Positions 54,043 to 62,511 of a stretch of 64,000 nt of DNA are shown here, one piece after another. This DNA is from Saprospiraceae bacterium. Its GTDB lineage: Bacteria > Bacteroidota > Bacteroidia > Chitinophagales > Saprospiraceae. The position numbers and the translations under genes are program-made. The notes under the pieces are model-generated. The model saw only the letters and a list, made by a program, of their open reading frames with translations. It ran no database searches and was not told the DNA's origin. Where the stretch lies: contig JADJVK010000009.1 of assembly GCA_016710625.1 (NCBI GenBank), forward strand, positions 1 through 64,000, given 5' to 3'. Numbering within the stretch: position 1 is the first letter of the stretch; each line of letters opens with the position of its first letter.

Positions 54043-54090
54043 TTTCCAAATTTTGTATTTTTCTGCTGTCGAAAGTACAAAATTTGGAAA
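54043..54090. terminator. Perfect 15-bp inverted repeat after KAS III-like gene
   Basis: TTTCCAAATTTTGTA (54043-54057) and TACAAAATTTGGAAA (54076-54090) are exact reverse complements around an 18-nt loop. Position after a stop codon suggests termination, though the U-tract is weak. Confidence 0.65.
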
Positions 54091-54644
54091 ATAATTTACT
54101 TTTTATTTGAAATTTTAAAATAATATTTTTTTCAAAAAAAAAGATGTTATAACATATATTGAAAGTGTGATTATTTAAAAAAGTTATTTTATAACGAATA
54201 AACACCTAATAATTAGAAAATTGCATCATTTTATTAGTTATAAAATACAAAATGCTTTAATAAATTGTGACACAATAATTTATAAAAACAATTATCTAAA
54301 ATTTATGTATTAATAAAAATGTTTTAATTGGTATATACTTTGTTTATATTTGTATATGAATTGATATTTTAACTCAAATTAATATGAAATTTTATTAATA
54401 TTTGATTTTAAAAATAATAATTAAATTTTTTGAAACTAATTAGATATGGATTTTCAAATCGAATATTGTTAGTTAATTTAATATTTAATTAATATTAATT
54501 TTATCATTTATTAATAAATTAATAATTTAACTCTATATTTTTACATTAAATAGAATTCCAATATTTATTCTATGAAAAATAGAATGAATAATATTTATAA
54601 CTAAGAAAATTAATTATTTAAAATTTAAATCAGTACTAAATAAT
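54091..54644. other. Very AT-rich spacer of about 550 bp
   Basis: No gene or domain is visible here. The stretch is almost only A and T with frequent TTAATTTAATATTAAT-like strings, which may bend DNA. A TTGTGACACAA palindrome at about 54267-54277 is not a CRP-type N6 site. Confidence 0.5.
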
Positions 54645-54971
54645 ATGAACAAATTTAATTGGGGATCAGATCTAGAAATTACTATTTCTAATCTAAAAGC
54701 TTACGGTGTGAGCATTGAAGAAATTTCAAAAAAACTAAATATCTCTAGAAATAAGATTAACAATATTAGAAGACTAAATAATTTTGTTGAAAAAGAATGG
54801 TTGAATACTGAAATCCATACAAACTTTAAAGAAATGGTTCAGCTATCTGAAAGCCGTAGAGATAATTCAAATGAAGATACAGATAAATATATCAAATATT
54901 TAGAAGATGAAAATAAGAGATTGAAGGAGCAAGTTGACATGCTTTTGAAAAAATTGCTTGATTCGATTTAA
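54645..54971 (+). CDS. Small HTH and coiled-coil protein
   Basis: A 108-residue protein. LKAYGVSIEEISKKLNISRN, then KINNIRRLNNF, looks like a helix-turn-helix of the Sigma-70 region 4 or transposase HTH_23 type, and YIKYLEDENKRLKEQVDMLL is a leucine-rich coiled coil for dimerisation. No further domain. The composition and the very AT-rich neighbourhood hint at a nucleoid-associated or local regulator. It has its own terminator. Confidence 0.65.
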   Translation: MNKFNWGSDLEITISNLKAYGVSIEEISKKLNISRNKINNIRRLNNFVEKEWLNTEIHTNFKEMVQLSESRRDNSNEDTDKYIKYLEDENKRLKEQVDMLLKKLLDSI

Positions 54972-55012
54972 GATTATTTCTTGTAATTTTCTAATATAAT
55001 TTACCAATTGCA

Positions 55013-55053
55013 AAGTTCTAATTAGACATCATTGTGTCTATTTAGAACTTTTT
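55013..55053 (+). terminator. Terminator after HTH-coiled coil gene
   Basis: AAGTTCTAATTAGACA and TGTCTATTTAGAACTT pair, with two mismatches, around TCATTG and are followed by TTTTT. Confidence 0.85.
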
Positions 55054-55211
55054 TATTTTTAATCATTTTTATTGAATTTTAAAAATAGTTAATTTTCAAT
55101 TAATTACAGAATATAAAGATATTTTTATCTTATTTTTCTAATTGACTGTTTGGACTTTATGTATATATTGTAGTATATTTACATTATAATTAAATATTTA
55201 AAATTTACAAT

Positions 55212-56039
55212 ATGAAAAAAATTCTTGTTCCTACAGACTTTAGTGATATCGCCAACAATGCTCTCGAATTTGCTGTTGAAATTGCCAGAAAAAATGGTGC
55301 TTCAATAGAGTTATTAAATGTAAGTGTATTCCCTGCTAGCGAAGTAGGTATTTACTATTCAGTTTATAGTATTAATAAATCTATGGATGAAGCTTGGGAT
55401 GATATTTTGAAAGATAATGATTTGAAATTGAAAGCTTGCATTGATAAATATCCAGATGTTAAAATCACACCATTTTTAGCAGAAAGCGATAATGATTTCG
55501 TTAAAGAATTGTTGAATCATGAAGCAGACTTGATAGTTATTGGCTCACATGGTGCTGAAGGATTTAGAGAAATAATTTCTGGATCTAATAGTGAAGAAGT
55601 GGTTAGATTATCTAATTGCCCAGTTTTAGTAGTTAAAGATGAGACATCTGCATTTAATCCGAGTAAAGTTGTTTTTGCTGTAGATTTATCTAAACATACA
55701 AATTACATCAAAAAAGCAATAGATAATTTACCAATTGGCGCTTCTGAAAAGCATTTTATCTATATTGATAATGATATGAAGAAAATCAACTATGCAGATA
55801 CTAAGGAACAAATGTCCAAATTGGTGGGTGATTTGAATATTTCGAATACAGTTTTTAATGTAGTAGAATCTAACACAATTGAAGAAGGTATTTTGGGATA
55901 TGCAAAAGAAATTGAGGCAGGAATGATTATCATGTACACACATGGTAGAACTGGTATCAGTCATTTCTTTAATGGTAGTATAGCTGAGGATTTGGTGAAT
56001 CATTCAAATATTCCAGTGTTTACTTTTGTAGAAAACTAA
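55212..56039 (+). CDS. Universal stress protein (two UspA domains)
   Basis: A 275-residue protein. The first UspA domain starts ILVPTDFSDIANNALEFAVE and includes ADLIVIGSHGAEGFREIISG-SNSEEVVRLSNCPVLVVKD. The second (from about residue 145) has VFAVDLSKHTNYIKKA and MIIMYTHGRTGISHFFNGSI-AEDLVNHSNIPVFTF. The GxxGxx-(9)-GS/T ATP motifs (SHGAEGFREI...GSNSE; THGRTGISHFFNGSI) are present, so ATP binding is likely. Such proteins respond to starvation and stress. Confidence 0.93.
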   Translation: MKKILVPTDFSDIANNALEFAVEIARKNGASIELLNVSVFPASEVGIYYSVYSINKSMDEAWDDILKDNDLKLKACIDKYPDVKITPFLAESDNDFVKELLNHEADLIVIGSHGAEGFREIISGSNSEEVVRLSNCPVLVVKDETSAFNPSKVVFAVDLSKHTNYIKKAIDNLPIGASEKHFIYIDNDMKKINYADTKEQMSKLVGDLNISNTVFNVVESNTIEEGILGYAKEIEAGMIIMYTHGRTGISHFFNGSIAEDLVNHSNIPVFTFVEN

Positions 56040-56233
56040 TAACTTAATTTCAAACTGTATTTTTACAATTTCATTGTATATTTTGATATATTAACTACAT
56101 TTTAATATATTATAATTATTATAAATGTAAATTGTAATTTTTCGTAAATTTAATTGATAACGTATTTATATTAAACTTAATTAGTTCAACCTTTAAACTA
56201 GTTAACAATCTACTTTCCATATTTTGGAAAACT

Positions 56234-56263
56234 AAAGCCATTCAAAAGTCGAATGGCTTTTTT
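56234..56263 (+). terminator. Terminator downstream of the universal stress protein gene
   Basis: AAAGCCATTC (56234-56243) pairs with GAATGGCTTT (56251-56260) around AAAAGTC and is followed by T6. It lies 195 bp after the stop codon. Confidence 0.85.
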
Positions 56264-56305
56264 ATTAAATTTTTGGTTTTAAAGTCTAGTATTATTTTTA
56301 AAGAA

Positions 56306-56353
56306 TATTCAAGTATGAGTTATTACAATCATATAGTATTGATTTTGGAAAAG
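56306..56353. repeat. Left arm of degenerate direct repeat around the XRE/RelE island
   Basis: TATTCAAGTATGAG...CATATAGTATTGATTTTGGAAAAG matches 57808-57857 (TACTCAAGTCTGGAG...CATATAGTGTATTGATTTTGGAAAAG). The last 24-26 bp are nearly identical, with a 2-bp gap. Confidence 0.65.
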
Positions 56354-56645
56354 CTAATAGTCCTGCAGTATTATTAAAATTGATTCAGCTAGTTTTTATC
56401 ATCGTGGAAGGGACAGCATACCATTTTGTTGCGTTTGGGTTTGATGCCGTTGTGGTCTAAAACCGTTTGGATGCTTATTGCATATAATATCTATTGCATT
56501 TCCATTACCGAAAATTTGTGTTACAATTTTTTTACAATACAAAATTGCAAAATGAAACTTAATTGTTAAATTAATTTTACACTAAATTTTAAATATTGAC
56601 TATTTCTGCTTTTATTGTAACTTTGCAGTATCAATATATAGATAT

Positions 56646-56999
56646 ATGGACATTGCAGAACAAATAAAAAGTATTAGAAAAAGGTCTTTCTCAACAGGAA
56701 GTTGCTGATAAACTTTTTATGAACAGTGTACTATACAACCGCATAGAAACAGGTAAAAGCGACCTACAATGAATATTTTACAGCGTATTGCTAATATGTT
56801 GGATATAAATGTGGTTGAGTTTTTTGAAGATAATAACAAAGGAACAGAATTACATACCGTAAATTAATCGCTTTTGCAAAAGGTACGTTTATTGGAAGAG
56901 CTGTACGAACTTCAAAAAAGTTCTATTTGTAATATGATTGATACCGCTATCAGTAATAAACGCCTTAAAGAAGCGTTAAGCAATGCAATGAGTATTTAA
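56646..56999 (+). pseudogene. XRE-family HTH regulator, broken by frameshifts
   Basis: The pieces read MDIAEQIKSIR, then KGLSQQEVADKLFMNSVLYNR and IETGKSDL, then MNILQRIANMLDINVVEFFE, then SLLQKVRLLEELYELQKSSI. The middle two pieces are a classic XRE helix-turn-helix. Lesions: an extra A in AGAAAAAGG (about 56678), a missing base near 56769-56771 (CCTACAATG), and a TAA at about 56864-56866. With them repaired the protein would be about 118 residues. It lies directly before a RelE/ParE-type pair and may once have regulated it. Several lesions in one small gene suggest true decay. Confidence 0.7.
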
Positions 57000-57011
57000 A
57001 AAAATAAAACA

Positions 57012-57221
57012 ATGAAAGTATTAATAGACATACCTGATAATGAAGCAACTTTCGGAATGAAAGTATTAAAAAGCCTTTCCTTTGTGAAAAAAGCAAAACC
57101 TATGAGTGTGGCTTCAGTGGATTTATGGGAAGATTTAAAAGAAGCAGCTGAACAAGTACGCTTACACAAACAAGGAAAAATAAAGCTAAAAACGGCTCAA
57201 GATTTACTCAATGAGTTATAG
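57012..57221 (+). CDS. Antitoxin-like protein of the RelE/ParE pair
   Basis: A 69-residue protein. MKVLIDIPDNEATFGMKVLK resembles the short antitoxins that precede RelE/ParE toxins in Bacteroidota. The C-terminal half (LWEDLKEAAEQVRLHKQGKI-KLKTAQDLLNEL) is helical. It overlaps the toxin start by 11 bp. Assignment rests mostly on position. Confidence 0.75.
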   Translation: MKVLIDIPDNEATFGMKVLKSLSFVKKAKPMSVASVDLWEDLKEAAEQVRLHKQGKIKLKTAQDLLNEL

Positions 57222-57543
57222 CATTATTCCCACTCTTCGTTTTGAGAAAGAACTCAAACGACTGGCTAAAAAATTTCTATCACTCAAAAATGAGTTTGCC
57301 CAACTGATACAGGATATTTTAGAAAACCCTGAATGTGGTACTTTTATCGGCAACAACTGCTATAAAATTCGTTTGGCAATTGGTAGCAAAGGCAAGGGCA
57401 AAAGTGGTGGAGCAAGGATTATCACTTACCTTTACATTGAAACCGAAACGGTTTATCTCCTTACTATTTACGACAAAGGCGAAAAAGCTGACCTGAAACC
57501 CAATGAACTTGCTGATATGATTGAGAGTTTAGAATTGGATTAA
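57211..57543 (+). CDS. RelE/ParE-family toxin
   Basis: A 110-residue protein. SIIPTLRFEKELKRLAKKFL is the typical first helix, and CYKIRLAIGSKGKGKSGGAR, then IITYLYIETETVYLLTIYDK, provides the conserved central sheet of RelE/HigB/ParE toxins. RelE-type toxins cut mRNA in the ribosome and ParE-type ones inhibit gyrase; which applies here cannot be told. It follows the antitoxin with overlapping frames. Confidence 0.85.
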   Translation: MSYSIIPTLRFEKELKRLAKKFLSLKNEFAQLIQDILENPECGTFIGNNCYKIRLAIGSKGKGKSGGARIITYLYIETETVYLLTIYDKGEKADLKPNELADMIESLELD

Positions 57544-57595
57544 AAATTAATTTTGCCTTTTGGGAAACTCCACTTTAATTGCTGTTTTGGAAAGC

Positions 57596-57622
57596 GAAAA
57601 AGCCCCGCATCTCAGCAAGGCT
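57596..57622 (-). terminator. Possible minus-strand terminator
   Basis: On the minus strand AGCCTTGC-TGAGAT-GCGGGGCT forms an 8-bp stem with two G-U pairs and is followed by TTTTTC. It could end transcripts from the TIMP-like gene 330 bp upstream. Confidence 0.5.
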
Positions 57623-57807
57623 CTGATTACAATTTTACAAATACTTTATTAATTGGTTTAAATCTCCAAAACAATTTTTTAATGATTCTATGTTTTGGAA
57701 ATCAGGCCAACCCATATTACTGTTTTATAAGCCAACAACACTATCTGTTATGACAATGGCAAAACGTAAAACTAATTTTTCTTCATTGTAAATGAGTATT
57801 TCATATA

Positions 57808-57857
57808 TACTCAAGTCTGGAGACTTTCAACCATATAGTGTATTGATTTTGGAAAAG
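57808..57857. repeat. Right arm of degenerate direct repeat around the XRE/RelE island
   Basis: See 56306-56353. Inside it, AAGTCT-GG-AGACTT is a perfect palindrome not kept in the left arm. Confidence 0.65.
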
Positions 57858-57954
57858 TTTACTAGCTTTTAGATTTAGTCCTAGCTGGAAGATTGAAAAC
57901 GTGAAACTACTCAATGAGAGACTTTTCTTTTCTTACATTTTCTACCGAGTAATT

Positions 57955-58379
57955 TTATTTCCTTTTATCGTTAGTTAGTCTTGTTCGCCTACAAATATCA
58001 GTGTATAGAAAATTATTTATAGTTTCTCCTTGTTCATAATATTTACTTTCATAAGAACAATAGATAATGTACTCATTACCTATTTTAAATTCAAAACCAC
58101 AATCGCCACCGCCAAGACCAGTAATTATTTTTATTAAGCTTTCTTTTATAATTCCTTTATAAACTTTCGTAATTTGAATTGTATATTCAGCCTGTTGTAT
58201 TTTGATTAATGGCATTATAGAATCATTTATTGTAATAATTCTTTTTTCTAAAACTTTTCCAGTTACTACAACATTTGAACGCTTATATTCTTTTTGAATG
58301 TAGCTTCTCCAATACAAGTACAGCAATAGCTGTTACTATAAAATAATAGAACTACAATGAGTAATAAATTACTTTTCAT
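57955..58379 (-). CDS. TIMP-like secreted protein, possible inhibitor or immunity partner (frameshifted)
   Basis: About 141 residues after repair of one missing A in the A-run near 58293. MKSNLLLIVVLLFYSNSYC is a signal peptide and would leave Cys-Thr-Cys (CTCIGEATF) at the mature N-terminus, as in tissue inhibitors of metalloproteinases, where Cys1 chelates the protease zinc. Further TIMP/NTR-like features are SNVVVTGKVLEKRI, EYTIQITKVYKGIIKESLIK, ITGLGGGDCGFEFKIGNEYI and a later LYTDIC. The start is 1 nt after the RHS toxin stop, so translation is coupled. I infer an immunity role; TIMP-like proteins also occur alone in Bacteroidota. Confidence 0.65.
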
Positions 58380-58380
58380 T

Positions 58381-59439
58381 TTATTCACTTTTTACTCCTA
58401 CTGGATTACTTCCATCACTTTTCCCTTTTTGTTCAATTAGTTTAACTTTTGCATCAGATTTACCAGTTTTACCGCCTAAAGCATCCTTAGCAAATTTTAA
58501 AATATCTTTTACATCATTATTACTAATAGGGTTTAAAATTTTTCCTTTGTATTTCATTATTCCATCACCTGAAAAATAAGTACCCCCTTCATCATCTAAT
58601 CCAAATAAATGACCAACATCATGGGTTACTAAATCTGAGTATGCTCCCATATCACCAGACTCATCGTGAATGTTCATACTTATATGCTTACTGTTTTCAG
58701 TAACACCACCTAAATAAGTTTCGCCACTTACACTTTTAGAACGGTGTCCTAGTGAACCTGCATAAACATTACCATTATCATCAGAAGTAGCTTTATTAAA
58801 TGCATCACTATTGATAATTTTATTTTTAAAGGTTTGTAATTTTTCATTATCTACTTTGCCTTTTTTGTTTACAATGCTTGGGATAATTTTTATTATTTCT
58901 TCATCTGTCCGTGACGACTTACATGCTTCCATAACCTTAACTTCAAATGTAACAGTATAGCCATCAACAGTTGCACTTTTAGCATTCCAAGTATTTGCAG
59001 ATATTAATGCTTGGTCATATCCAGTTTTACTTGTAGTATATATATTAGCAACAACAATGATAGTTTTAGCATCGTGGTCTATTTTTACTCCAAAATCTTT
59101 ACCGTCAAAATCAACAAACAATATAGGATTATTACCGCTGAAATGGTATGGGCTGAAATCAGGATATTTTTTTTGCAGTGGGTCCACACTCAAGAACCGC
59201 CCTACTCTAGGGTCATAAATCCGCATTCCATAGTCCTATTGGTTTCCTTCTCCCTTTACATCATTGTCATTTTCTTTGCCATTAAACCCAAACATATATG
59301 TCGAAGAACTCATTTTTCGGTCATCCAGCTGCATTCCAAATGGGTCATAATCGGATGCAGATAGAAATTCCGCTGTATAGTATTCTACGTGGTTACTTGT
59401 CGGATTGTTGCCCAACTTCCTGTCTGATGGCAGAGCCAT
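58381..59439 (-). pseudogene. RHS-repeat tail with metzincin-like C-terminal toxin domain, in-frame TAG
   Basis: The RHS core end is clear: YMFGFNGKENDNDVKGEGNQ, then (TAG at 59236-59238), then DYGMRIYDPRVGRFLSVDPL and YHFSGNNPILFVDFDG. The TAG replaces a Gln-like codon in one unbroken frame. After the core is a 240-residue tip of about 26 kDa. THDVGHLFGLDDEGG fits HExxHxxGxxD of metzincins except that Glu is Asp, and GDGIMKY is like a Met-turn. Polymorphic RHS proteins carry variable toxin tips released by a protease. Upstream of about 59439 the RHS body is missing or unrecognisable. The 1-nt gap to the TIMP-like gene suggests a toxin/immunity pair. Confidence 0.7.
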
Positions 59440-59481
59440 GCTTACACGGCGTCGTAGTACATGCTACGCTGATCGGGGGAC

Positions 59482-59931
59482 TTAAATTTTTTTAAAAATA
59501 ATAACCGAAACTACCTCTTCTCCCTTTTTTGGAGTATTACTATTCATAATTAAACTTGGATTATTCTCTAGAATGACAGAAAATTGACAATCCATTATGT
59601 ACCCATTATTTCTCCTATTAAAATACATCCAATTCCAATCTTCAAATTCATTTGTTCGGGCTATCCATGTTCCACTACTATCGAAAATGAAAGGAACGCT
59701 AAAATTCATTTTAAATGTCATATCTTCCTTGAGTTCAATTGTTAAATTTTTATAAAGTACAGAGTCTTTATTATAAACTCCGAGCTTCGTATTCTTCACA
59801 TCTAATTGATATATACCACTTTGTTTTCTTGCATTATTTCTTCTTTCATTAATGTGTACCAATTTATAACAAACAATTGTGCTTAAAATAATAATTAATA
59901 AAAAAATAATTAGCTTTATATAGTCTTTCAT
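59482..59931 (-). CDS. Membrane-anchored hypothetical protein, possible orphan immunity gene
   Basis: A 149-residue protein with one N-terminal helix (YIKLIIFLLIIILSTIVC) and then a beta-rich domain: SGIYQLDVKNTKLGVYNKDS, KNLTIELKEDMTFKMNFSV and DSSGTWIARTN. Similar small anchored proteins are often found downstream of RHS or polymorphic toxins. It is in the same direction as the RHS tail and lies upstream of it. No family can be named with confidence. Confidence 0.6.
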   Translation of the reverse strand: MKDYIKLIIFLLIIILSTIVCYKLVHINERRNNARKQSGIYQLDVKNTKLGVYNKDSVLYKNLTIELKEDMTFKMNFSVPFIFDSSGTWIARTNEFEDWNWMYFNRRNNGYIMDCQFSVILENNPSLIMNSNTPKKGEEVVSVIIFKKI

Positions 59932-59935
59932 AAGA

Positions 59936-60060
59936 TTAGTTTCCTTTTAATTTTTCAGCTTCGCTTTTTGACATTTGCAAACTAATTGTTTAACTTATGT
60001 TTCCATACGGTACTGGAACTGTGTTTTCATTATTTCTAACATAAGATTTTTGGTAATTTT
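59936..60060 (-). pseudogene. Decayed C-terminal end of a probable polymorphic toxin
   Basis: A minus-strand reading gives SYVRNNENTVPVPYGNIS, a stop, then TISLQMSKSEAEKLKGN and TAA at 59936-59938. MSKSEAEKLKGN followed by a stop looks like a protein C-terminus. It directly precedes the anchored protein gene, as toxin tails do with immunity genes. Too short to be sure. Confidence 0.35.
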
Positions 60061-60384
60061 TTTCATAATTCCAATTTTTCCTTTGAGTTGCTCATATAGT
60101 TTATTATCAGTTTCTTTTTTTAGATATTTCTGACTGATTTGATGGACTTTTACCTAACATATTTGCATACTTTTTCCCTCTAAGTTAGGATTTCTTGCAA
60201 TAAAAAAACAAGCTTTTTTATTCTTAATTTATTGATATTTACTTTGTTACATGTATTTTATGGAGCAACTAATGCTATTGCACTTAATGTAAATTGTAGC
60301 AATTGTTCTAGAAAACCAAATTTCATGACACAGCTTAATTTTTTATTTTATATTTATAAAAACCACTAGCAAAAGTGATTCTCT
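60061..60384. other. Intergenic remnant region
   Basis: No gene is supported. Short frames on both strands are interrupted often; the position between toxin-like remnants suggests decayed coding sequence. Confidence 0.4.
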
Positions 60385-60699
60385 TTACATCTTATTTGCT
60401 TTATAAATTAGCTTTTTTCCCGCAAATACATAAAATGAGCAATCAGAGTAATCTTCTTCACTAATAATTAATTGGATATATTCTGGATACTTCCATTTAA
60501 CCATTAAAGAAATATGTGATAAAAACGATTTAATATCTAGATGATTAATAGTAGCTGCATACAGATATCTAGGAAATACATCTGGAAATCTATTATAATC
60601 ATTTAAATCAATTAATTTTATTTCGGAATTATTGTGTCTGTATGAATTGACTTCAATTAATCGTTGATTTCTGTCTTCAAATCCAGAAATATATAACAA
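60385..60699 (-). CDS. Hypothetical protein in toxin/immunity region
   Basis: A 104-residue frame, MLYISGFEDRNQRLIEVNSY to GKKLIYKANKM, without a recognised domain. It has alternating strands and a central helix (HLDIKSFLSHISLMVKWKYP). The start may be truncated because the sequence just upstream is poor in ribosome binding features. It could be an orphan immunity protein or a fragment of one. Confidence 0.4.
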   Translation of the reverse strand: MLYISGFEDRNQRLIEVNSYRHNNSEIKLIDLNDYNRFPDVFPRYLYAATINHLDIKSFLSHISLMVKWKYPEYIQLIISEEDYSDCSFYVFAGKKLIYKANKM

Positions 60700-60778
60700 T
60701 ACACTAGTAAATTTACTCGTTTCTTAAAATCTGTTTTTTAAATGTTTCTTCATACTCTTTCTCAAAAAGACTATTTTA

Positions 60779-61383
60779 TTATTGTTTTAATGCACAATCT
60801 TTAACTTCTAAATTTTCTAAATTTTCCAAGGCTCTATATGAAATAAATTTTTTATTATGAAATATTTTTTCTACATGTTTTTTATTTCCATACCAAAAAT
60901 AAGCCAAATTTCCGTTAAGTGTATAACACGAAATCGACTCGTTACAAGAATTACAACCACCTTCACTTTCAATAGTTACAAAATATCTTTTTCCATACTT
61001 TACTATGCATAAGTCATATATTCTATTGTCTAAAAATTCAATTTCCTGATTTAGATAATTCTTAGCTTTAATTTTCTTATATGGAATTGATAGTGTTCTA
61101 ATAAGTTTATTATTTTATAAAAATAAATTTTATTACTCAAAGGTATCTGGTTAAAACAGTTAGGATAATTAAAATGAATACTATCATCTTTTCTTAACTC
61201 ATTTAATTCAATCTTGTAATTATCTTTTTCAATCAATAATTTATAAGTATATTTTTCATTAATATTTTCTCTAATTGAAATATTAATATGCGTAGAATTA
61301 ATCTTATTGAATTTAAAATCTTCACTTTTATTAAAATTAATAATTTCTGTAAAAACACAGAAAATTAAAAAAAATTTTTTCAA
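60779..61383 (-). CDS. Secreted hypothetical protein, frameshifted
   Basis: Two frames form about 200 residues. The first (61383 on) starts with a signal-peptide-like MKKFFLIFCVFTEIINFN and runs to KIYFYKII; the second continues NKLIRTLSIPYKKIKAKN, YLNQEIEFLDNRIYDL and GGCNSCNESISCYTLNGN to TAA at 60779-60781. The join is near 61105-61115. A CxxC...C group (CNSCNESISC) may form a disulfide. No family is recognised. It lies among toxin/immunity-like genes. Confidence 0.5.
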
Positions 61384-61560
61384 AACTTATATATCTTGTG
61401 TTAAATAAAAATTTATTTCAATGGCATTTAGCTAGTTATATGTAATTTTAGGAGCAACTAATTAAAAAGTTAGGCTAAGACTCTTGAATTTTTTTTGTCC
61501 ATTATTTCCTAGTTTTAAGGTGGTATAAAAAGCATGAGCCACTCATTGAGTAGCTATTTC

Positions 61561-61977
61561 TTACTCCAAAATCTTTAATATATATGGTCTTCTTAAATAT
61601 TGTCCTAATATAAAGGCAAGTATTGCCACTAAAAAACCCCATTGATTGTATTTAATAAGCCAATATATAAATGGAGAACTGATTATTATCCACTCCATAT
61701 ATAAATTATTATTTATGTAGACTGGCTCTTTTTTAAAGCTGAATAATAGTGTATCCAATATAGCAATTACTATAAAGAAACCTATCCAAAATATCATTCC
61801 GTAGCCCAATAAAGCAAAAAGAGTTTCTACTAAAGCATCACTGAAAGAAAAACCATCAATAAAGAGTGCACTTAAAAATCCAACTAAGTATAAAACAATA
61901 AAGATTACTAAAAAATTAACCCAATTTGTCAATACTATTTTCAGAGATAGTAGCATATTATCATGTTTGCAAATCAA
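61561..61977 (-). CDS. Membrane protein of unknown function
   Basis: A 138-residue protein with three or four hydrophobic helices: WVNFLVIFIVLYLVGFLSAL, FALLGYGMIFWIGFFIVIAI, WIIISSPFIYWLI and WGFLVAILAFILGQYL. Translation may start at the ATG seven codons in (61956). No domain is recognised. It stands at the border between the accessory region and the thioesterase gene. Confidence 0.55.
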   Translation of the reverse strand: MICKHDNMLLSLKIVLTNWVNFLVIFIVLYLVGFLSALFIDGFSFSDALVETLFALLGYGMIFWIGFFIVIAILDTLLFSFKKEPVYINNNLYMEWIIISSPFIYWLIKYNQWGFLVAILAFILGQYLRRPYILKILE

Positions 61978-62032
61978 AAAAATATTTAATTTATATTAAA
62001 ATTTTCAATTTCAACATAATTAGTGCATCTAA

Positions 62033-62511
62033 TTAATTTTTAAAAAACGGTTCCATTTCTATTTCTATATCTTTTCGCAATTGCATTAATTTTATGGCAT
62101 ACTGCTCTAGTTTGGTATCTTCCTCAGTTTTGGAATCCATTTTTTAACTGGTTTTGGTCGTCCATTTTCATCCGTTGATACAAAAACGATGATGCAATGT
62201 GTTGTTTTTTTAAACTTCTGTTTTAATGGATGCCTTGAGAAAACATCTACTGCAATATGCATACTCGTATTGCCAGTATAAATTATTTTTGATCTAACTT
62301 TTACGATTTCCCCAATTTGAATTGGTTCGAAAAAGCGGATTCCACCGACATAAACTGTTACACAATAAGCTTCTGCCCAACCACTTGCACAGGCATAGGC
62401 AGTTTGGTCAATCCACTTCATCACTACCCCACCATGTACTTTACCACCAAAATTCACATCTGAAGGTTCAGATATAAATTGAAATTCTAATTCATCTTTT
62501 TTCATAGTCAT
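62033..62511 (-). CDS. Acyl-CoA thioesterase (hotdog fold), frameshifted near its end
   Basis: About 158 residues from the ATG at 62511. NFGGKVHGGVVMKWIDQTAY has the hotdog signature HGG..M.WID, and IIYTGNTSMHIAVDVFS and FVSTDENGRPKPVKKWIP are typical of YciA-like thioesterases. The raw frame stops at 62107 after an odd KLRKIPN. One more A in CCAAAACTG (about 62131-62134) gives KTEEDTKLEQYAIKLMQLRK and a stop at 62033-62035. Open frame upstream of 62511 covers a terminator hairpin, so it is not coding. Function: hydrolysis of short or medium acyl-CoA. Confidence 0.85.

Larger units (their letters stand above)
56040..56645. other. Intergenic region with one arm of a direct repeat and a terminator
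   Basis: The region holds a terminator (56234-56263) and the left arm of a direct repeat (56306-56353). The remainder (to 56645) has no recognisable gene; positions 56400-56480 are richer in G and C than their surroundings (GTTGCGTTTGGGTTTGATGC), which may mark foreign DNA. Confidence 0.5.
57544..57954. other. Intergenic region with right repeat arm and minus-strand hairpin
   Basis: No gene is supported; a 66-codon open frame at 57553 lacks any recognised feature. A minus-strand hairpin (57596-57622) may end minus transcripts, and the right arm of the direct repeat is at 57808-57857. Confidence 0.5.

Noticed and set aside
54267..54277. TTGTGACACAA palindrome as a CRP-like site
   Set aside because: The half-sites lack the N6 spacing and no promoter or gene is nearby.
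56400..56480. G+C-richer patch as another folded repeat or attC-like site
   Set aside because: It shares only ATTGCATATAA with 1443-1453; no longer alignment or fold was found.
57553..57753. 66-codon plus-strand frame after the RelE-type gene
   Set aside because: No domain; it crosses a minus-strand hairpin and looks like non-coding DNA.
59440..59481. G+C-rich short stretch upstream of the RHS tail as an insertion sequence end
   Set aside because: No terminal inverted repeats or transposase were found; it may just be the edge of the lost RHS body.
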